Source: G963662675 sp963662675 (GTDB lineage Bacteria > Bacteroidota > Bacteroidia > Bacteroidales > Prolixibacteraceae). From it: a stretch of DNA of 64,000 bases. How positions within the stretch are numbered: position 1 is the first letter of the stretch; each line of letters begins with the position of its first letter. The DNA is taken from assembly GCA_963662675.2 (NCBI GenBank), contig CAXXHP010000002.1:496001-560000 (forward strand), read 5' to 3'. A model generated the notes under the pieces. That model did not search any database, had not been told where the DNA came from, and saw only the letters and a list, made by a program, of their open reading frames with translations. This document shows, in pieces, positions 36,580 to 46,800 of this stretch. The translations under genes were made by a program, and so were the position numbers.

Positions 36580-36748
36580 TATCATTGTCAAAAGTGGTAG
36601 TTTTTGATAATGGTTGATCATCCGATAAAGAAGAATGCATACTTATTGCAGATTTTATTGCTATCCTTTGCTTTTAAAAGCATTTAAAAACATACTGCAT
36701 TTATTTCAGTTACTTTCTGTTCTGCAAAGTTTTTACTAAACTAGTTTG

Positions 36749-36756
36749 TATATTTG
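36749..36756 (+). promoter_or_regulatory. -7 box of the tatA-lolD operon
   Basis: TATATTTG matches TAnnTTTG. It overlaps the GTG at 36756, so translation must begin further on, at ATG 36774. No clear -33 box was seen. Confidence 0.55.
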
Positions 36757-36773
36757 TGCAAAATTTTGAAAAA

Positions 36774-37148
36774 ATGAACCAGACTATACTATTCATAAGC
36801 GGTGGAGAAATTGTACTAGTAATGATACTTGCCCTGCTTTTTTTTGGTGCTAAATCAATACCCGATATTGCTCGCGTTTTAGGAAAAGGTTACCGTGAAT
36901 TCCAAAAGGCAACTAGTGAGATAAAAAAGGAATTGGACGCCAATACCAGTGATATTAAAAAAGATATTAATAAAGCTAAATCCTCTGTTACTGATAGCAC
37001 CGAAAAAATGCTGAGTGACTTTAACAAAGCAACTTCTCCCATAAAAGAAGGAACTGACAAGCTAGCCAAAGATATTGATAAGGGGACTTCATCTGTAAAA
37101 GAAGGAACAGAGAAGATTACAAAAGACATCAACGAGGAATTGAAGTAA
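36774..37148 (+). CDS. tatA: TatA/TatE-like twin-arginine translocase subunit
   Basis: A 124-residue TatA-family protein with one N-terminal membrane helix (about 12-26) and the family's hinge and amphipathic helix (FFGAKSIPDIARVLGKGYREF). TatA forms the pore that exports folded proteins with twin-arginine signals. The tail is unusually long and Lys/Asp-rich, with an 18-residue repeat (SPIKEGTDKLAKDIDKG followed by SSVKEGTEKITKDINEE). It is followed after 27 bp by an ABC ATPase. The large gene at 38893 carries a twin-arginine-like N-terminus and may be a client. TatC is not in the window. Confidence 0.85.
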   Translation: MNQTILFISGGEIVLVMILALLFFGAKSIPDIARVLGKGYREFQKATSEIKKELDANTSDIKKDINKAKSSVTDSTEKMLSDFNKATSPIKEGTDKLAKDIDKGTSSVKEGTEKITKDINEELK

Positions 37149-37175
37149 ATTCTCAATCTACATATTAGAACTGTA

Positions 37176-37829
37176 TTGATTAAAGCAACCAACATAACGA
37201 AGTCTTTTGGCGAGTTACAAGTGTTAAAAGGTATTGATCTTGAAATCCCGAAAGGAAAGTTGTACTCAATTGTTGGGCCAAGTGGTGCCGGAAAAACTAC
37301 ACTATTACAAATTTTAGGAACTCTTAGTTTACCGGATACAGGTTCTGTCGAAATAAATAACAAACCTGTTTTTTCGTTAAACGAAAGACAGTTAGCATCC
37401 TTTAGAAACAGTGAGATTGGTTTTGTTTTTCAGTTTCACTATTTACTTCCTGAATTTACGGCTTTGGAGAATGTTTGCATTCCAGCCTTTATTGCTAAAA
37501 TGTCAAAAAGAGAATCCGAAGAGAGGGCAGAAGAACTACTCACCTTTTTAGGATTGAAAGATAGGTTGACACACAAGCCAGCAGAATTATCTGGCGGAGA
37601 ACGTCAGCGCGTTGCTGTTGCAAGGGCATTAATGAATGACCCGGCAGTGATTATGGCAGATGAGCCTTCCGGAAACCTAGACACCAAGAACAAGGAAGAT
37701 TTGCACGATTTGTTTTTCACCTTGCGAGATCAATTCAATCAAACTCTGGTCATTGTAACTCATGATGAAAATTTTGCACGTCAGTCTGATCGGATCATTC
37801 GGATGAGAGACGGTCGTATAGAGGAATAG
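37176..37829 (+). CDS. LolD-like ABC transporter ATP-binding protein
   Basis: A 217-residue ATPase of the LolD/MacB type, which powers release of lipoproteins from the inner membrane (with LolC/E-like permeases) or related export. Walker A GPSGAGKTT, Q-loop FVFQFHYLL, signature LSGGERQRVAVARAL, Walker B VIMADEPSGNLD and the H-loop VTHDE are all present. The start is TTG at 37176, giving MIKATNITKSFG; no in-frame ATG or GTG lies nearby upstream and the sequence is homologous from the first residue. It sits 27 bp after tatA and 4 bp before the next gene. No permease is adjacent, so it probably works with one encoded elsewhere. Confidence 0.9.
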   Translation: MIKATNITKSFGELQVLKGIDLEIPKGKLYSIVGPSGAGKTTLLQILGTLSLPDTGSVEINNKPVFSLNERQLASFRNSEIGFVFQFHYLLPEFTALENVCIPAFIAKMSKRESEERAEELLTFLGLKDRLTHKPAELSGGERQRVAVARALMNDPAVIMADEPSGNLDTKNKEDLHDLFFTLRDQFNQTLVIVTHDENFARQSDRIIRMRDGRIEE

Positions 37830-37833
37830 TACC

Positions 37834-38595
37834 ATGGACTATATTGAACTGAAAGACCTACTTGAAGAAAAAGCCAATCAATACAACCAATTCACTTTTA
37901 TAGAAACCGACCCGATTCAAGTACCAAAACAATTCTCTCAAAAAGAAAATATTGAAATAGCGGGGTTGCTAACTGCCACCATTGCATGGGGACAGCGACA
38001 AACAATAATTAGAAATGCTTTCCGATTGATGGATTTAATGGATAATAATCCGTATGAGTTTCTTCTGAATACGGATGAGCCTGAATGGCAACATTTCCTT
38101 GAGTTTAAGCACCGCACTTTTAATGGAATCGATTGTATATTCTTTTTAAGATCGTTGAAAAACATTTACGAAAATCATGGAGGGCTTGAAGCTGTATTTA
38201 TATCCGGCTACAAACAAGATCAAAGCATTGCCTCTGCTTTGCGCCAATTCCGCAACGTGTTTTTCGAAGTGGAGCACGAAGCACGTTCGCAGAAGCATGT
38301 TTCAAATATTGATAAAGGAGCTTCAGCAAAACGTTTAAACATGTTTTTACGTTGGATGGTTAGAAGTGATTCGCGAGGTGTTGATTTTGGTTTGTGGAAG
38401 GACATTCCTATGTCTGAATTGCTCCTGCCTTTAGATATCCACTCAGGGCGTCAAGCTCGTCAGCTTGGATTATTGACCCGAAAGCAAGATGATTGGAAGG
38501 CTGTGTTGGAAGTGACCGACAATCTTCGGCGTTTTGATCAAAATGACCCTGTTAAATATGATTTTGCCTTGTTTGGAATGGGAGCATTCGAATAA
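37834..38595 (+). CDS. TIGR02757 (DUF2400) family protein
   Basis: A 253-residue cytoplasmic protein of a conserved family of unknown function. It contains FIETDPIQVPKQFSQKENIEIAGLL and TATIAWGQRQTI, the family's recognisable N-terminal signature, and further on RLNMFLRWMVRSDSRGVDFGLW and LDIHSGRQARQLGLL, reminiscent of the helix-hairpin-helix DNA glycosylase fold (for example LMVR and DVHT-like segments). A DNA-repair-like role is only a suggestion. It starts 4 bp after the LolD-like gene, so the three genes tatA-lolD-DUF2400 form one operon. Confidence 0.82.
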   Translation: MDYIELKDLLEEKANQYNQFTFIETDPIQVPKQFSQKENIEIAGLLTATIAWGQRQTIIRNAFRLMDLMDNNPYEFLLNTDEPEWQHFLEFKHRTFNGIDCIFFLRSLKNIYENHGGLEAVFISGYKQDQSIASALRQFRNVFFEVEHEARSQKHVSNIDKGASAKRLNMFLRWMVRSDSRGVDFGLWKDIPMSELLLPLDIHSGRQARQLGLLTRKQDDWKAVLEVTDNLRRFDQNDPVKYDFALFGMGAFE

Positions 38596-38892
38596 TACCA
38601 TCTAAACAATATGTATAGTAGGGTGAGGGTTTATTAGTGCATGGAGTGGTGTTTCTATCCTTTTTGTTTTAGATTCATAATAATTAACTTGTTTATAAAA
38701 GCCGAACGTCTCTGTTTAGTCTTTGATATACAGGCTCTTCTAAAAGTATTTTTGTGTGGCAATATATCTATGTCTAAAAACATTTAGATACGCGTCAATA
38801 ATATTTGGAGAGCAAAACATAATTAATAAATCACTATTTTATTTTAAATAGGAATGTGGTAACTTGTGTAAGTTTTCATAAAAGCTGCCACT

Positions 38893-41800
38893 ATGCATTT
38901 CAAAAATCTCAACCTAAAAAAATGCAGGGAACACCTACTCTGTAACGAAAAAATCAAGCCAATATCTTCAGGACGCAGAAATTTCGTTAAGGCCATGGGG
39001 CTGGGTGTAGTTGCCTGGAATCCATTGTTTGATTCTGTCAAATTGTTGTCGAAAGATGCATTTGAAATTAAAAAGAAGAAACGTAGCCTGCTTTTTTATC
39101 GCAAAAAGAAATTGTGTTGGGAGATTTCTGACCGCATTTTTGAAGATGGTTTTTCTACCAGCTTTAAGCAAGTGGGAGATAAATATCATTTTGGTGCAGA
39201 TGGTCTTCGATATGTAAATACAAACTATCAGTTTTCTTTAAAAGGAGAAATCTTCTTTGACAACAGTTGTTGGATGCTCAATCTGAATATTCCAGAACTG
39301 GAAGTAGAGACAACGGTTGACCTTTTGAAATGGTTAGATGGACATGTAACGGTTTTGGCAAAAACTTCTCAGAATAGGGTTTTGGCTAAGATTTATGGCG
39401 AGGATCAAGTTGTTCTTGATGGAAATTTTAATCTGAGTTTGACAAACATGTGGCAGCTTGGTTTTGAAAGCACGAAAGGGATTATCTTAAATTACCAATC
39501 TGATGTTTATCAAACAAGCAAGCTAACTATATTGCCTTTTTCTGCCAGTGATATTCCATTTTTGGACAACACTATCTCAAAGGGAACCCATATAGTACTA
39601 CCTACATTTAAGAAATGGGAGCAACTAATATCAACCATAAGTTTTAAGTCAGATTTGGAGCTGTCTGTGTCAGATACTCCAAACTTGGAAATTTTGTTAG
39701 CAGACGATCGCCTGTTGTGGATAACCCAGAATAAAGGTGATCTGTCGTTAATTGCCAGTGGCTTTCATGGTCATGATTTCAAGTTTGATAAGTATTTCTT
39801 TTATGCAGAATACGTAGAAAGTGCAGCACCAAGGATTTACTTTTCAGCAAGTTTGCCACATAATGGGCAATGGTTGTCTAATCAACTTGGAACCTTCAAA
39901 TTTGTTCCTTCACAAGAGTTGCCAGATTTTGAGGCTTTTGGTTATGGGAATCAATTAAATGGTGAAGTTCTTGAACCCCGGTTACATGCGTTTAAGGCTC
40001 AGACTCCCAGTGGTATCAGTCTTTCTTCTGTCTATGATGATTCACCCATAATAAGAATTAATCCACAAGAGCCGGTTAGAAGAGTTGGTACTTCTGTTTT
40101 ACAGAGAGTAACTACACCTACTACTGACGAGGAGGAAAAGGAAGAGGAAAAAACAGACACACAGAATCCGGTTCGTACCATAGGTACTATTATTAATAAG
40201 CAACCCGAAGATCAAGAGCCAATCAGGTCTATTATTACAACCCAGCCCGAGTTAAACCTTGAAATAAGCAAAATAAAATTTAGACCCCGCCGCGCTTTAA
40301 CAGTGAGGGTACTTCGTCCGGAGGATATGATTTTGCTGGAATTTGAATTCCACAATTTCAATTACACCAATCGGGGTCAGGCTCCCTTTATGGAATTAGA
40401 CAATGATTCGGAGGTTGGTGTAATGATTGTTTATTTTACCAGTCAGCATACTTTGGAAGAGGCATTTTTTGAATCTAATCAACTTCCTGGAACTGGAGAT
40501 AATAGCACTGTTAGTCTGCCTGTTAAGCATTTGCGTGCCAGACGTAGCCGTTTGGTGTATGAGCTTCCTGCGGGTCATGACGGCTTTCCATTAATGATGT
40601 CCGAGTTATTAGACTGGTCGAAGTTTAAATTGCGGGTTAACCCTCGTGCATATATTAAAATTCCACAGCTAACACGCCTTAAAACACCAACTTTTCTGAC
40701 AGGCAGAACGGCTTCCGTAAAAACACCTTCCAGCGCAAGTTATTTGGACACCGCGTCAAAAGACTATGCCATTAAAATGGTTCAGGCTTCAAAAATTAAA
40801 GCCAGTCAACGTAAGGTTTATGATGAAGTACAACTGGCAAAAGTGCTACAGCCATCCGAAATTCAGACGATTCGTCCGGCATTTAATATCGCCTCAATAA
40901 AAAATGTGAGCATGAAGGTTGAGCCGGTTCCCGAAACGGACACTTCAATTGAAGCTCCAACTCTCATGTATATCTCACCAAATCAGACTAATGATTTCTT
41001 TCATCAGAAGGAGTTACAGCTTAGGGAAGTTGGGTTTGGGAGTAAAATTGTTTCTGCCAATCGTCAATTTGTTTCCTCCGAACTTCGGGTTCTTGACCCA
41101 CTAGTTTCAACTCAGGGACAAATAGCCGAATTGTGGCATACAACTTTAGGGGTAAAACTGAATGGGGGCAGAGTAACCCGTTCCCTTGCTGACTTTAAAA
41201 CCATTCGTGCTCTTTGGGCGGATGATGCTAATGAAAAATATGATAATCCGGCAGGTATTGGAAATCTTCCATTTATGACTTCGCTGGATGCTAGCGACAG
41301 GCATATTTTGGTTCACACCACTTCTGACTATTCAATCAGAGACTATTCACCAAAGGCTGTTCCTGTAAATAATTTGATGTTGACCTCGTTGGGAGCTTAT
41401 TTGGACTGGCATGCTTTTTTTGATGTACCATACCCTGCTGATAACATCCTGAGTATCATCGAATGGGAGCATTTGGCAACCCTTGGGCGAGACCATTATG
41501 TGAAAGTTGTTCGTGAAGGTTATCTTTTCCCATTTGGGCATCGGGCCGCTTTAGTGAAAATCACTGAGCGTAAATTTCATCAGCAGACTAAGTCCGCAGT
41601 GAACAGACAACGCATGTATGTGGTGGTACTTGAAAAGGAAGTACTCTATTCTCGTGTCGATCCACAGAACGAATTTATTGAATTTCCATTTCAGGCAGTT
41701 CGCATTAATGTTAGTAAAACTCCGGATATTGATTACCCGGAGCCAATTATCAATGTGTCTTCTTCTTCGGGAGGAGGGATTAGAATACCAAGGCTTACAA

Positions 41801-43791
41801 GCAAGGCTGGAGGCAGCGAGAATACCAGTTATAATTTTTACATCAATGTTGGTAGTCAGGGTTTTCCATTTGACATTACTGCTACAGACAAAGAAGGTGT
41901 TGAACACCAAGTACGTATGCCATTGGCATTCCTTGAAAACCGTGTGGCCCGTGATGTGAGTTTAGCACAACAAATTATTACAAAGTATAATGAGAATGCC
42001 ATTTATAATCAAACAGATTTTGCAGGACAGGAAATAGCCTATGCCGAGAGTTTGGTAGATGGAGACACAACTTTGGAAACAGATATCATCACCTTTGGGG
42101 CACAAACATATCCTACTACAGTGGGCGAAGACATTAAATTTCATCCAAAAATGCAGGAGGCTCAAGTGTACCTCAAACAAGTTGATGAGATGACAGGTGT
42201 ACGTACCCTAACGGCCATTGGACTGGAAGATGATGAAAACGATGGGATGGTTTTTGCTCGCGTTGCTGATGCGGTTCTTGATTTTTCTGGAGGCTCTGAT
42301 AAAGCCGGTGGTTTTATGTCTCCAAATATTTCGATTACGGCATTGAGCAAGCTACAAGGGCCTGTTGGTGGATTAATTGAGGATATCAAAAAGCTGATGT
42401 TCCTTCCCGACCAGTTCTTTAAAGCAATGGATAACCTACCTCTTGCCAAAATTTTTGGGGTTATTAAGATCTTCGATTTGCTTGGTGATCTTAATTTGGG
42501 AGGTGCATTCGACGGTCTTATTAATACGATCAATACCGTCAAGCAGCAAATTGAAGATATAAAGAACCAGATCATGTATTTGGAAAACCTGGCGCGTGAA
42601 ACTAACGAAAATGTGGATAGTCAGGTCCAAAACCTTCAACAACAAATAAAAGGTAAAGTAGATGAATTGCTAAATGCCCTGAATGGCAATATTCCCAAAA
42701 TTCCAAACCTAAAAACATACGTTACCACTGAAGCTTTTTATGCTGAATACAAGTGGCAACCGGAATTTAAGAGTAGTCCGATTGTTGTAATCGAAGACAT
42801 ATTGCAGGTAAAGGTTACTGATCCTAAAAAGGCACTAACTATTACCACTAAATTTGAGAAGCCTTTTGATGCTTCTAAACCAGCCAGTTTGAACGGATCT
42901 GCACGTTTTGAAAAATTTGGGATTGATCTGGTTCCGCTACTGGCAGTTAATTTCAATTATTTGGAATTTAAAACCGGATCATCGCAAAAGACAGATGTAA
43001 AGGTGGATATCGACACCAATGATCCGATCAAATTCCAAGGAGCTTTGAGTTTTGTCAATAATTTGCAAAGTATTATCCCAAGCACCGGATTTTCTGATGA
43101 TGGTCCATATATCGAACTGAAGCCAACGCAGGTAACAGCCGGCTTTAATATTAGTATTCCGAATGTTGAAGTTGGTATTTGTATGATATCGAATATGAGT
43201 CTTGGAGCACGTGTTACGCTTCCATTTACAGGTGCGCCACTTACCATGGGATTCAATTTCTGTACCCGTGAAAATCCATTCTTACTAACAATTTCCTGTT
43301 TTGGGGGAGGTGGGTTTTTCATGATGGTAACTACTCTTAAAGGATTGCAATCCATTGAGGCAGCATTTGAATTTGGAGCTGCCATGTCGTTGAATGTGGG
43401 TGTCGCTTCCGGAGGAGTATCTGCCATGGGTGGATTCTATTACAAATTTGAATTGGTTGATGTTACAGTTGGCGAAGAGGTTGAACAGATTGGAAAATCC
43501 ACACTGTCTGGCTATCTCCGCATAAATGGTCATCTGTCCGTTCTTGGTATGATTACAGTTTCGCTGGAATTCTATCTGGCCTTCACGGCTGTCTTTTCTG
43601 ATGGCGGTAATAAGGTTGAAAAAATTGAAGGTTTTGCCACTGTGAAAGTAAAAGTAGAAGTCCTCTTCTTCAGCAAAACCGTTAAAGTAACTGTTCGTCG
43701 CGAACTGAAAGGTGCTGATGCCGATCCGAAATTCATAGAAATGATTGATCAGGATGACTGGCAAGAATACTGCTTGGCTTTTGCCAGTTAA
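38893..43791 (+). CDS. Giant protein of unknown function, twin-arginine-like N-terminus (pair member 1)
   Basis: A 1632-residue protein that I cannot assign. The N-terminus has GRRNFVKAMGLGVVAW (residues 27-42), which resembles a Tat signal though the hydrophobic stretch is short. Several beta-rich regions follow: about 45-385, an acidic linker at about 400-440 (EEEKEEEK), then 455-1180. A coiled coil spans about 1209-1263 (DIKNQIMYLENLARETNENV). The C-terminal beta-domain at about 1290-1600 has a striking conserved-looking core, FNFCTRENPFLLTISCFGGG from residue 1454, then EFGAAMSLNVGVASGGVSAM. I recall similar wording in large uncharacterised proteins of other phyla, but could not check it. 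A 297-bp gap precedes it; the partner gene starts 29 bp after. Composition matches its neighbours. Confidence 0.75.
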   Translation: MHFKNLNLKKCREHLLCNEKIKPISSGRRNFVKAMGLGVVAWNPLFDSVKLLSKDAFEIKKKKRSLLFYRKKKLCWEISDRIFEDGFSTSFKQVGDKYHFGADGLRYVNTNYQFSLKGEIFFDNSCWMLNLNIPELEVETTVDLLKWLDGHVTVLAKTSQNRVLAKIYGEDQVVLDGNFNLSLTNMWQLGFESTKGIILNYQSDVYQTSKLTILPFSASDIPFLDNTISKGTHIVLPTFKKWEQLISTISFKSDLELSVSDTPNLEILLADDRLLWITQNKGDLSLIASGFHGHDFKFDKYFFYAEYVESAAPRIYFSASLPHNGQWLSNQLGTFKFVPSQELPDFEAFGYGNQLNGEVLEPRLHAFKAQTPSGISLSSVYDDSPIIRINPQEPVRRVGTSVLQRVTTPTTDEEEKEEEKTDTQNPVRTIGTIINKQPEDQEPIRSIITTQPELNLEISKIKFRPRRALTVRVLRPEDMILLEFEFHNFNYTNRGQAPFMELDNDSEVGVMIVYFTSQHTLEEAFFESNQLPGTGDNSTVSLPVKHLRARRSRLVYELPAGHDGFPLMMSELLDWSKFKLRVNPRAYIKIPQLTRLKTPTFLTGRTASVKTPSSASYLDTASKDYAIKMVQASKIKASQRKVYDEVQLAKVLQPSEIQTIRPAFNIASIKNVSMKVEPVPETDTSIEAPTLMYISPNQTNDFFHQKELQLREVGFGSKIVSANRQFVSSELRVLDPLVSTQGQIAELWHTTLGVKLNGGRVTRSLADFKTIRALWADDANEKYDNPAGIGNLPFMTSLDASDRHILVHTTSDYSIRDYSPKAVPVNNLMLTSLGAYLDWHAFFDVPYPADNILSIIEWEHLATLGRDHYVKVVREGYLFPFGHRAALVKITERKFHQQTKSAVNRQRMYVVVLEKEVLYSRVDPQNEFIEFPFQAVRINVSKTPDIDYPEPIINVSSSSGGGIRIPRLTSKAGGSENTSYNFYINVGSQGFPFDITATDKEGVEHQVRMPLAFLENRVARDVSLAQQIITKYNENAIYNQTDFAGQEIAYAESLVDGDTTLETDIITFGAQTYPTTVGEDIKFHPKMQEAQVYLKQVDEMTGVRTLTAIGLEDDENDGMVFARVADAVLDFSGGSDKAGGFMSPNISITALSKLQGPVGGLIEDIKKLMFLPDQFFKAMDNLPLAKIFGVIKIFDLLGDLNLGGAFDGLINTINTVKQQIEDIKNQIMYLENLARETNENVDSQVQNLQQQIKGKVDELLNALNGNIPKIPNLKTYVTTEAFYAEYKWQPEFKSSPIVVIEDILQVKVTDPKKALTITTKFEKPFDASKPASLNGSARFEKFGIDLVPLLAVNFNYLEFKTGSSQKTDVKVDIDTNDPIKFQGALSFVNNLQSIIPSTGFSDDGPYIELKPTQVTAGFNISIPNVEVGICMISNMSLGARVTLPFTGAPLTMGFNFCTRENPFLLTISCFGGGGFFMMVTTLKGLQSIEAAFEFGAAMSLNVGVASGGVSAMGGFYYKFELVDVTVGEEVEQIGKSTLSGYLRINGHLSVLGMITVSLEFYLAFTAVFSDGGNKVEKIEGFATVKVKVEVLFFSKTVKVTVRRELKGADADPKFIEMIDQDDWQEYCLAFAS

Positions 43792-43820
43792 TTAAAGTTG
43801 AATCCAGAAAAAATAACGAT

Positions 43821-46800
43821 ATGCCACAAGAAATCATATTTACCACTTTGCCTCACCAACGAGTTAATAATGAAGGTGAAGACGTTCTCAAGCTGTCAGT
43901 TTTCGTATCTGTAAAATTAAATACTCCCAATGATACAACACTGGAAGAATTTGAAGATATAATAGATTGGCCCCAAAAAATGTTGGATGCCGGATTTAAA
44001 TTCAGGCTTCAAGATGGTACCGAGCTAGAGGCTGAAATGTTTCAGGATCAGATCGACCCGGAACTGTTCCAGAAGATTTTCCATAAGGATGTGAAAGTGG
44101 ATGACTTTAAGGAGGATGTAGGTATTTCAGATAAGAAGATCTTCTCTTTCCCAATGAAGCATGTGCAGGATTTTGTCTTGCAAACCTATAAGCAGGAGGC
44201 AATTGTTAACCCTACCCGGAAAGTGACTCCTGAAAAGTTTGTGGATGAATCAAATTTGGGTGCAATCACAAGATTTAAATTGAATGCTCAAACGATACAA
44301 CAAGTAAGTCAACCTACTACACGGACAACAAAATTGAGAACACAAAACTTAATGTCTAAGAAGGTTGATAATGATCAACAGTTAAGGTCAACTCTTCAGC
44401 AAAATAAGTTCAAGCGCTTCGAAATGAAGATGGATCCACAGAATGACTTCACTCAGTTGAGGCAATTTCACCGTGTAGACAAAACTGTCGGACCTCGTCT
44501 CAATATTCAATTGAAGAAGCCGACCTTCGAATTTCACGATATTTTGGCAACGGTAAACAGTTATCCGCAAATTATGCGCAAGTTGGGTTTTGTACTCGAC
44601 TTTGAGATTCCATATCGATCATCCATTCCAAATAAAGGAACGATAAAGATTATACCTGATGGGTTGGAATTTGACGAAGAAGGAACAACGATCTCTGTTC
44701 CTACAACAGCCTATGAAATTACTAATGACGGATTCTATATTGGCGATAAGGTAGATTCCATTTTTAAACAGGGCTTTGTGAAAATTAATACAGACAGTTT
44801 TTCTGTTGTTCAAGTTGATGCGGATGGTGCTGCCTTGAAAACATCTAATATGGCAGAAAATAAGGTGCAGCAAATTGCCCGTTTTTATGAAGTGAAGGCT
44901 AATCTGGCGATGAGTTCAACCCTTAGAATTAAAGAAATGGAGGAGGTAGAACCACCAGAAGACGAAGGGTTGCCTTTTATGCGATCTGCGGGAATTGCGG
45001 TTACCAAAAATGGAATGGCAGAACATCTGTTCTCTCGGGTTCAAACAAATATTCAGCTTAAGCAGGCATTTGTGAACACAGCCCCTCAGATGATGCAGGT
45101 GCAACCAAAAATGCGAATACAAGGCGTAGAGCCTATGCCTATTCAACTTAAAATAAAGTTGCCGGAGAAAGTTCTTTATTCGGATGATGTAATTCAGGGA
45201 TATCAAATGGATATTGCCTATCAGGAAGAGCCGAATCGTTGGCTTTCATTGCATCAGAGACAGGATGAATATAACTGGTATGATGAACAAAATAATCCGC
45301 ATTCCATTGATGGAATTGTTCCGGATGAGGGATGCATCCAATTGGGAGTTGCCGAAGATCCGGAGAATCCGGATGATGTATTTGTATCTGAAACTCTTGC
45401 CCGTTGGGAGGGTTGGAGCCTTTCGGTTAGAAAACCAGGTTTTGCAATTAACGAATCTGATGATTATGAGTTAAAAAATGGAGAGACGATAAAAAAAGAT
45501 TTTGTTCATAAATCAAAGACTCTGGAAGCCAAAAAATACAGTTATGATCCGGATTTGGATTTTCGCATAAATGCACAATCGAAGAGTGTTCCGGGAACTC
45601 TTCCCAAATTACGTTTCGGGAATGATTATCGTGTTCGAATTAGGGCGGTAGATTTGGCAGGGAACAGTGTTTCAAGGGAAAGCCAGTCTGAGTCTGGCGG
45701 AGAGACAATTCGTTCAAATATTCGCTACTTGCGCTATGAGCCATTAGCTAGTCCTATTGTACTTGTTGGAAATGAATTGAAGGATGGAGAATTTCTGGAG
45801 AGTATGGTTATTCGTTCCAATTACGATCAATCGGTAAGTGAGTACGAGAACAGTCATCCAGTTGATGGGAAACAGCTTGGTGACCATTCTTTGCGCTACA
45901 TGCTTCCTCCGAAAAATAGCCAGCAAATGGCCGAAAATCATGGTAAATTTGAAAAGGCTTTTGGCAATCCTACAATGGCACAGGATATTTACAAGATTAT
46001 TACCGACCACGAAGGACTTTATGAGCAAGAAAGAGACAGCAGAGATATTGTAAAAGAAAAAATATACCAACCATCGGAGGTTGAGGTTATTTATTTGCCT
46101 GACCCAATGGCTGCCGGTGTTGCTTTGTTTTTGACTGAAGATTGTGAAAATACCCATACTCAGGATTTTGAAGCACGTATGTTTAGTTTCTTTTCCGATA
46201 ATGAACTGAGTGCGAAAAAAACCAATACGGTTGACAACCCAGATGACTGGTATCATGCAAAACACATCCGTATTCGTTTGGAGGAAGGAGAGCAAGATGC
46301 TAGGTGGAATTCAGGACAAAGACAACTGACCATTACCATGCCAAAAGGAATAAGGACACGTATCAGGTTTAGTACATTTTGGCGTGAGGATGATTTGAAA
46401 CAACTTTCCGCCATATGGCAAATGGTGAAGGATGATTCACCTAAAAATTATACCGAGTTGGAAAATTTGGCATTTAGCGGCCAACATTGGATGGTTAGCC
46501 CATCGCGTGAAATGGAGTTGGTGCATGCCCTGCAGCAACCTCTCGAAGAACCTGTAATTCAGGATTTATTGCCAAACCGTGATTTTGCAGATACAACTGC
46601 AGACATCAACATTAAATTTAAAATTCATGGTGAGAGTACGGAAAAAGTAGAGTTGCAGTCGCGTTGGACAGAACCATTGGATGATGGAATTTCTGTAAAG
46701 ATAAAAGAACGGGAAGGGAGCAATAGCATTCCTGATATAGGGGTAAATTACCATGACGAAGTCATTACAAAGGGAACAATTCCGGAACCCGAAGTTTTGG

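Noticed and set aside
45744..46295. A 183-codon antisense frame in the second giant gene
   Set aside because: It is opposite a continuous coding frame and its sequence looks like the reverse of that code. Similar antisense frames at 42957-43427 and 43285-43764 were rejected for the same reason.
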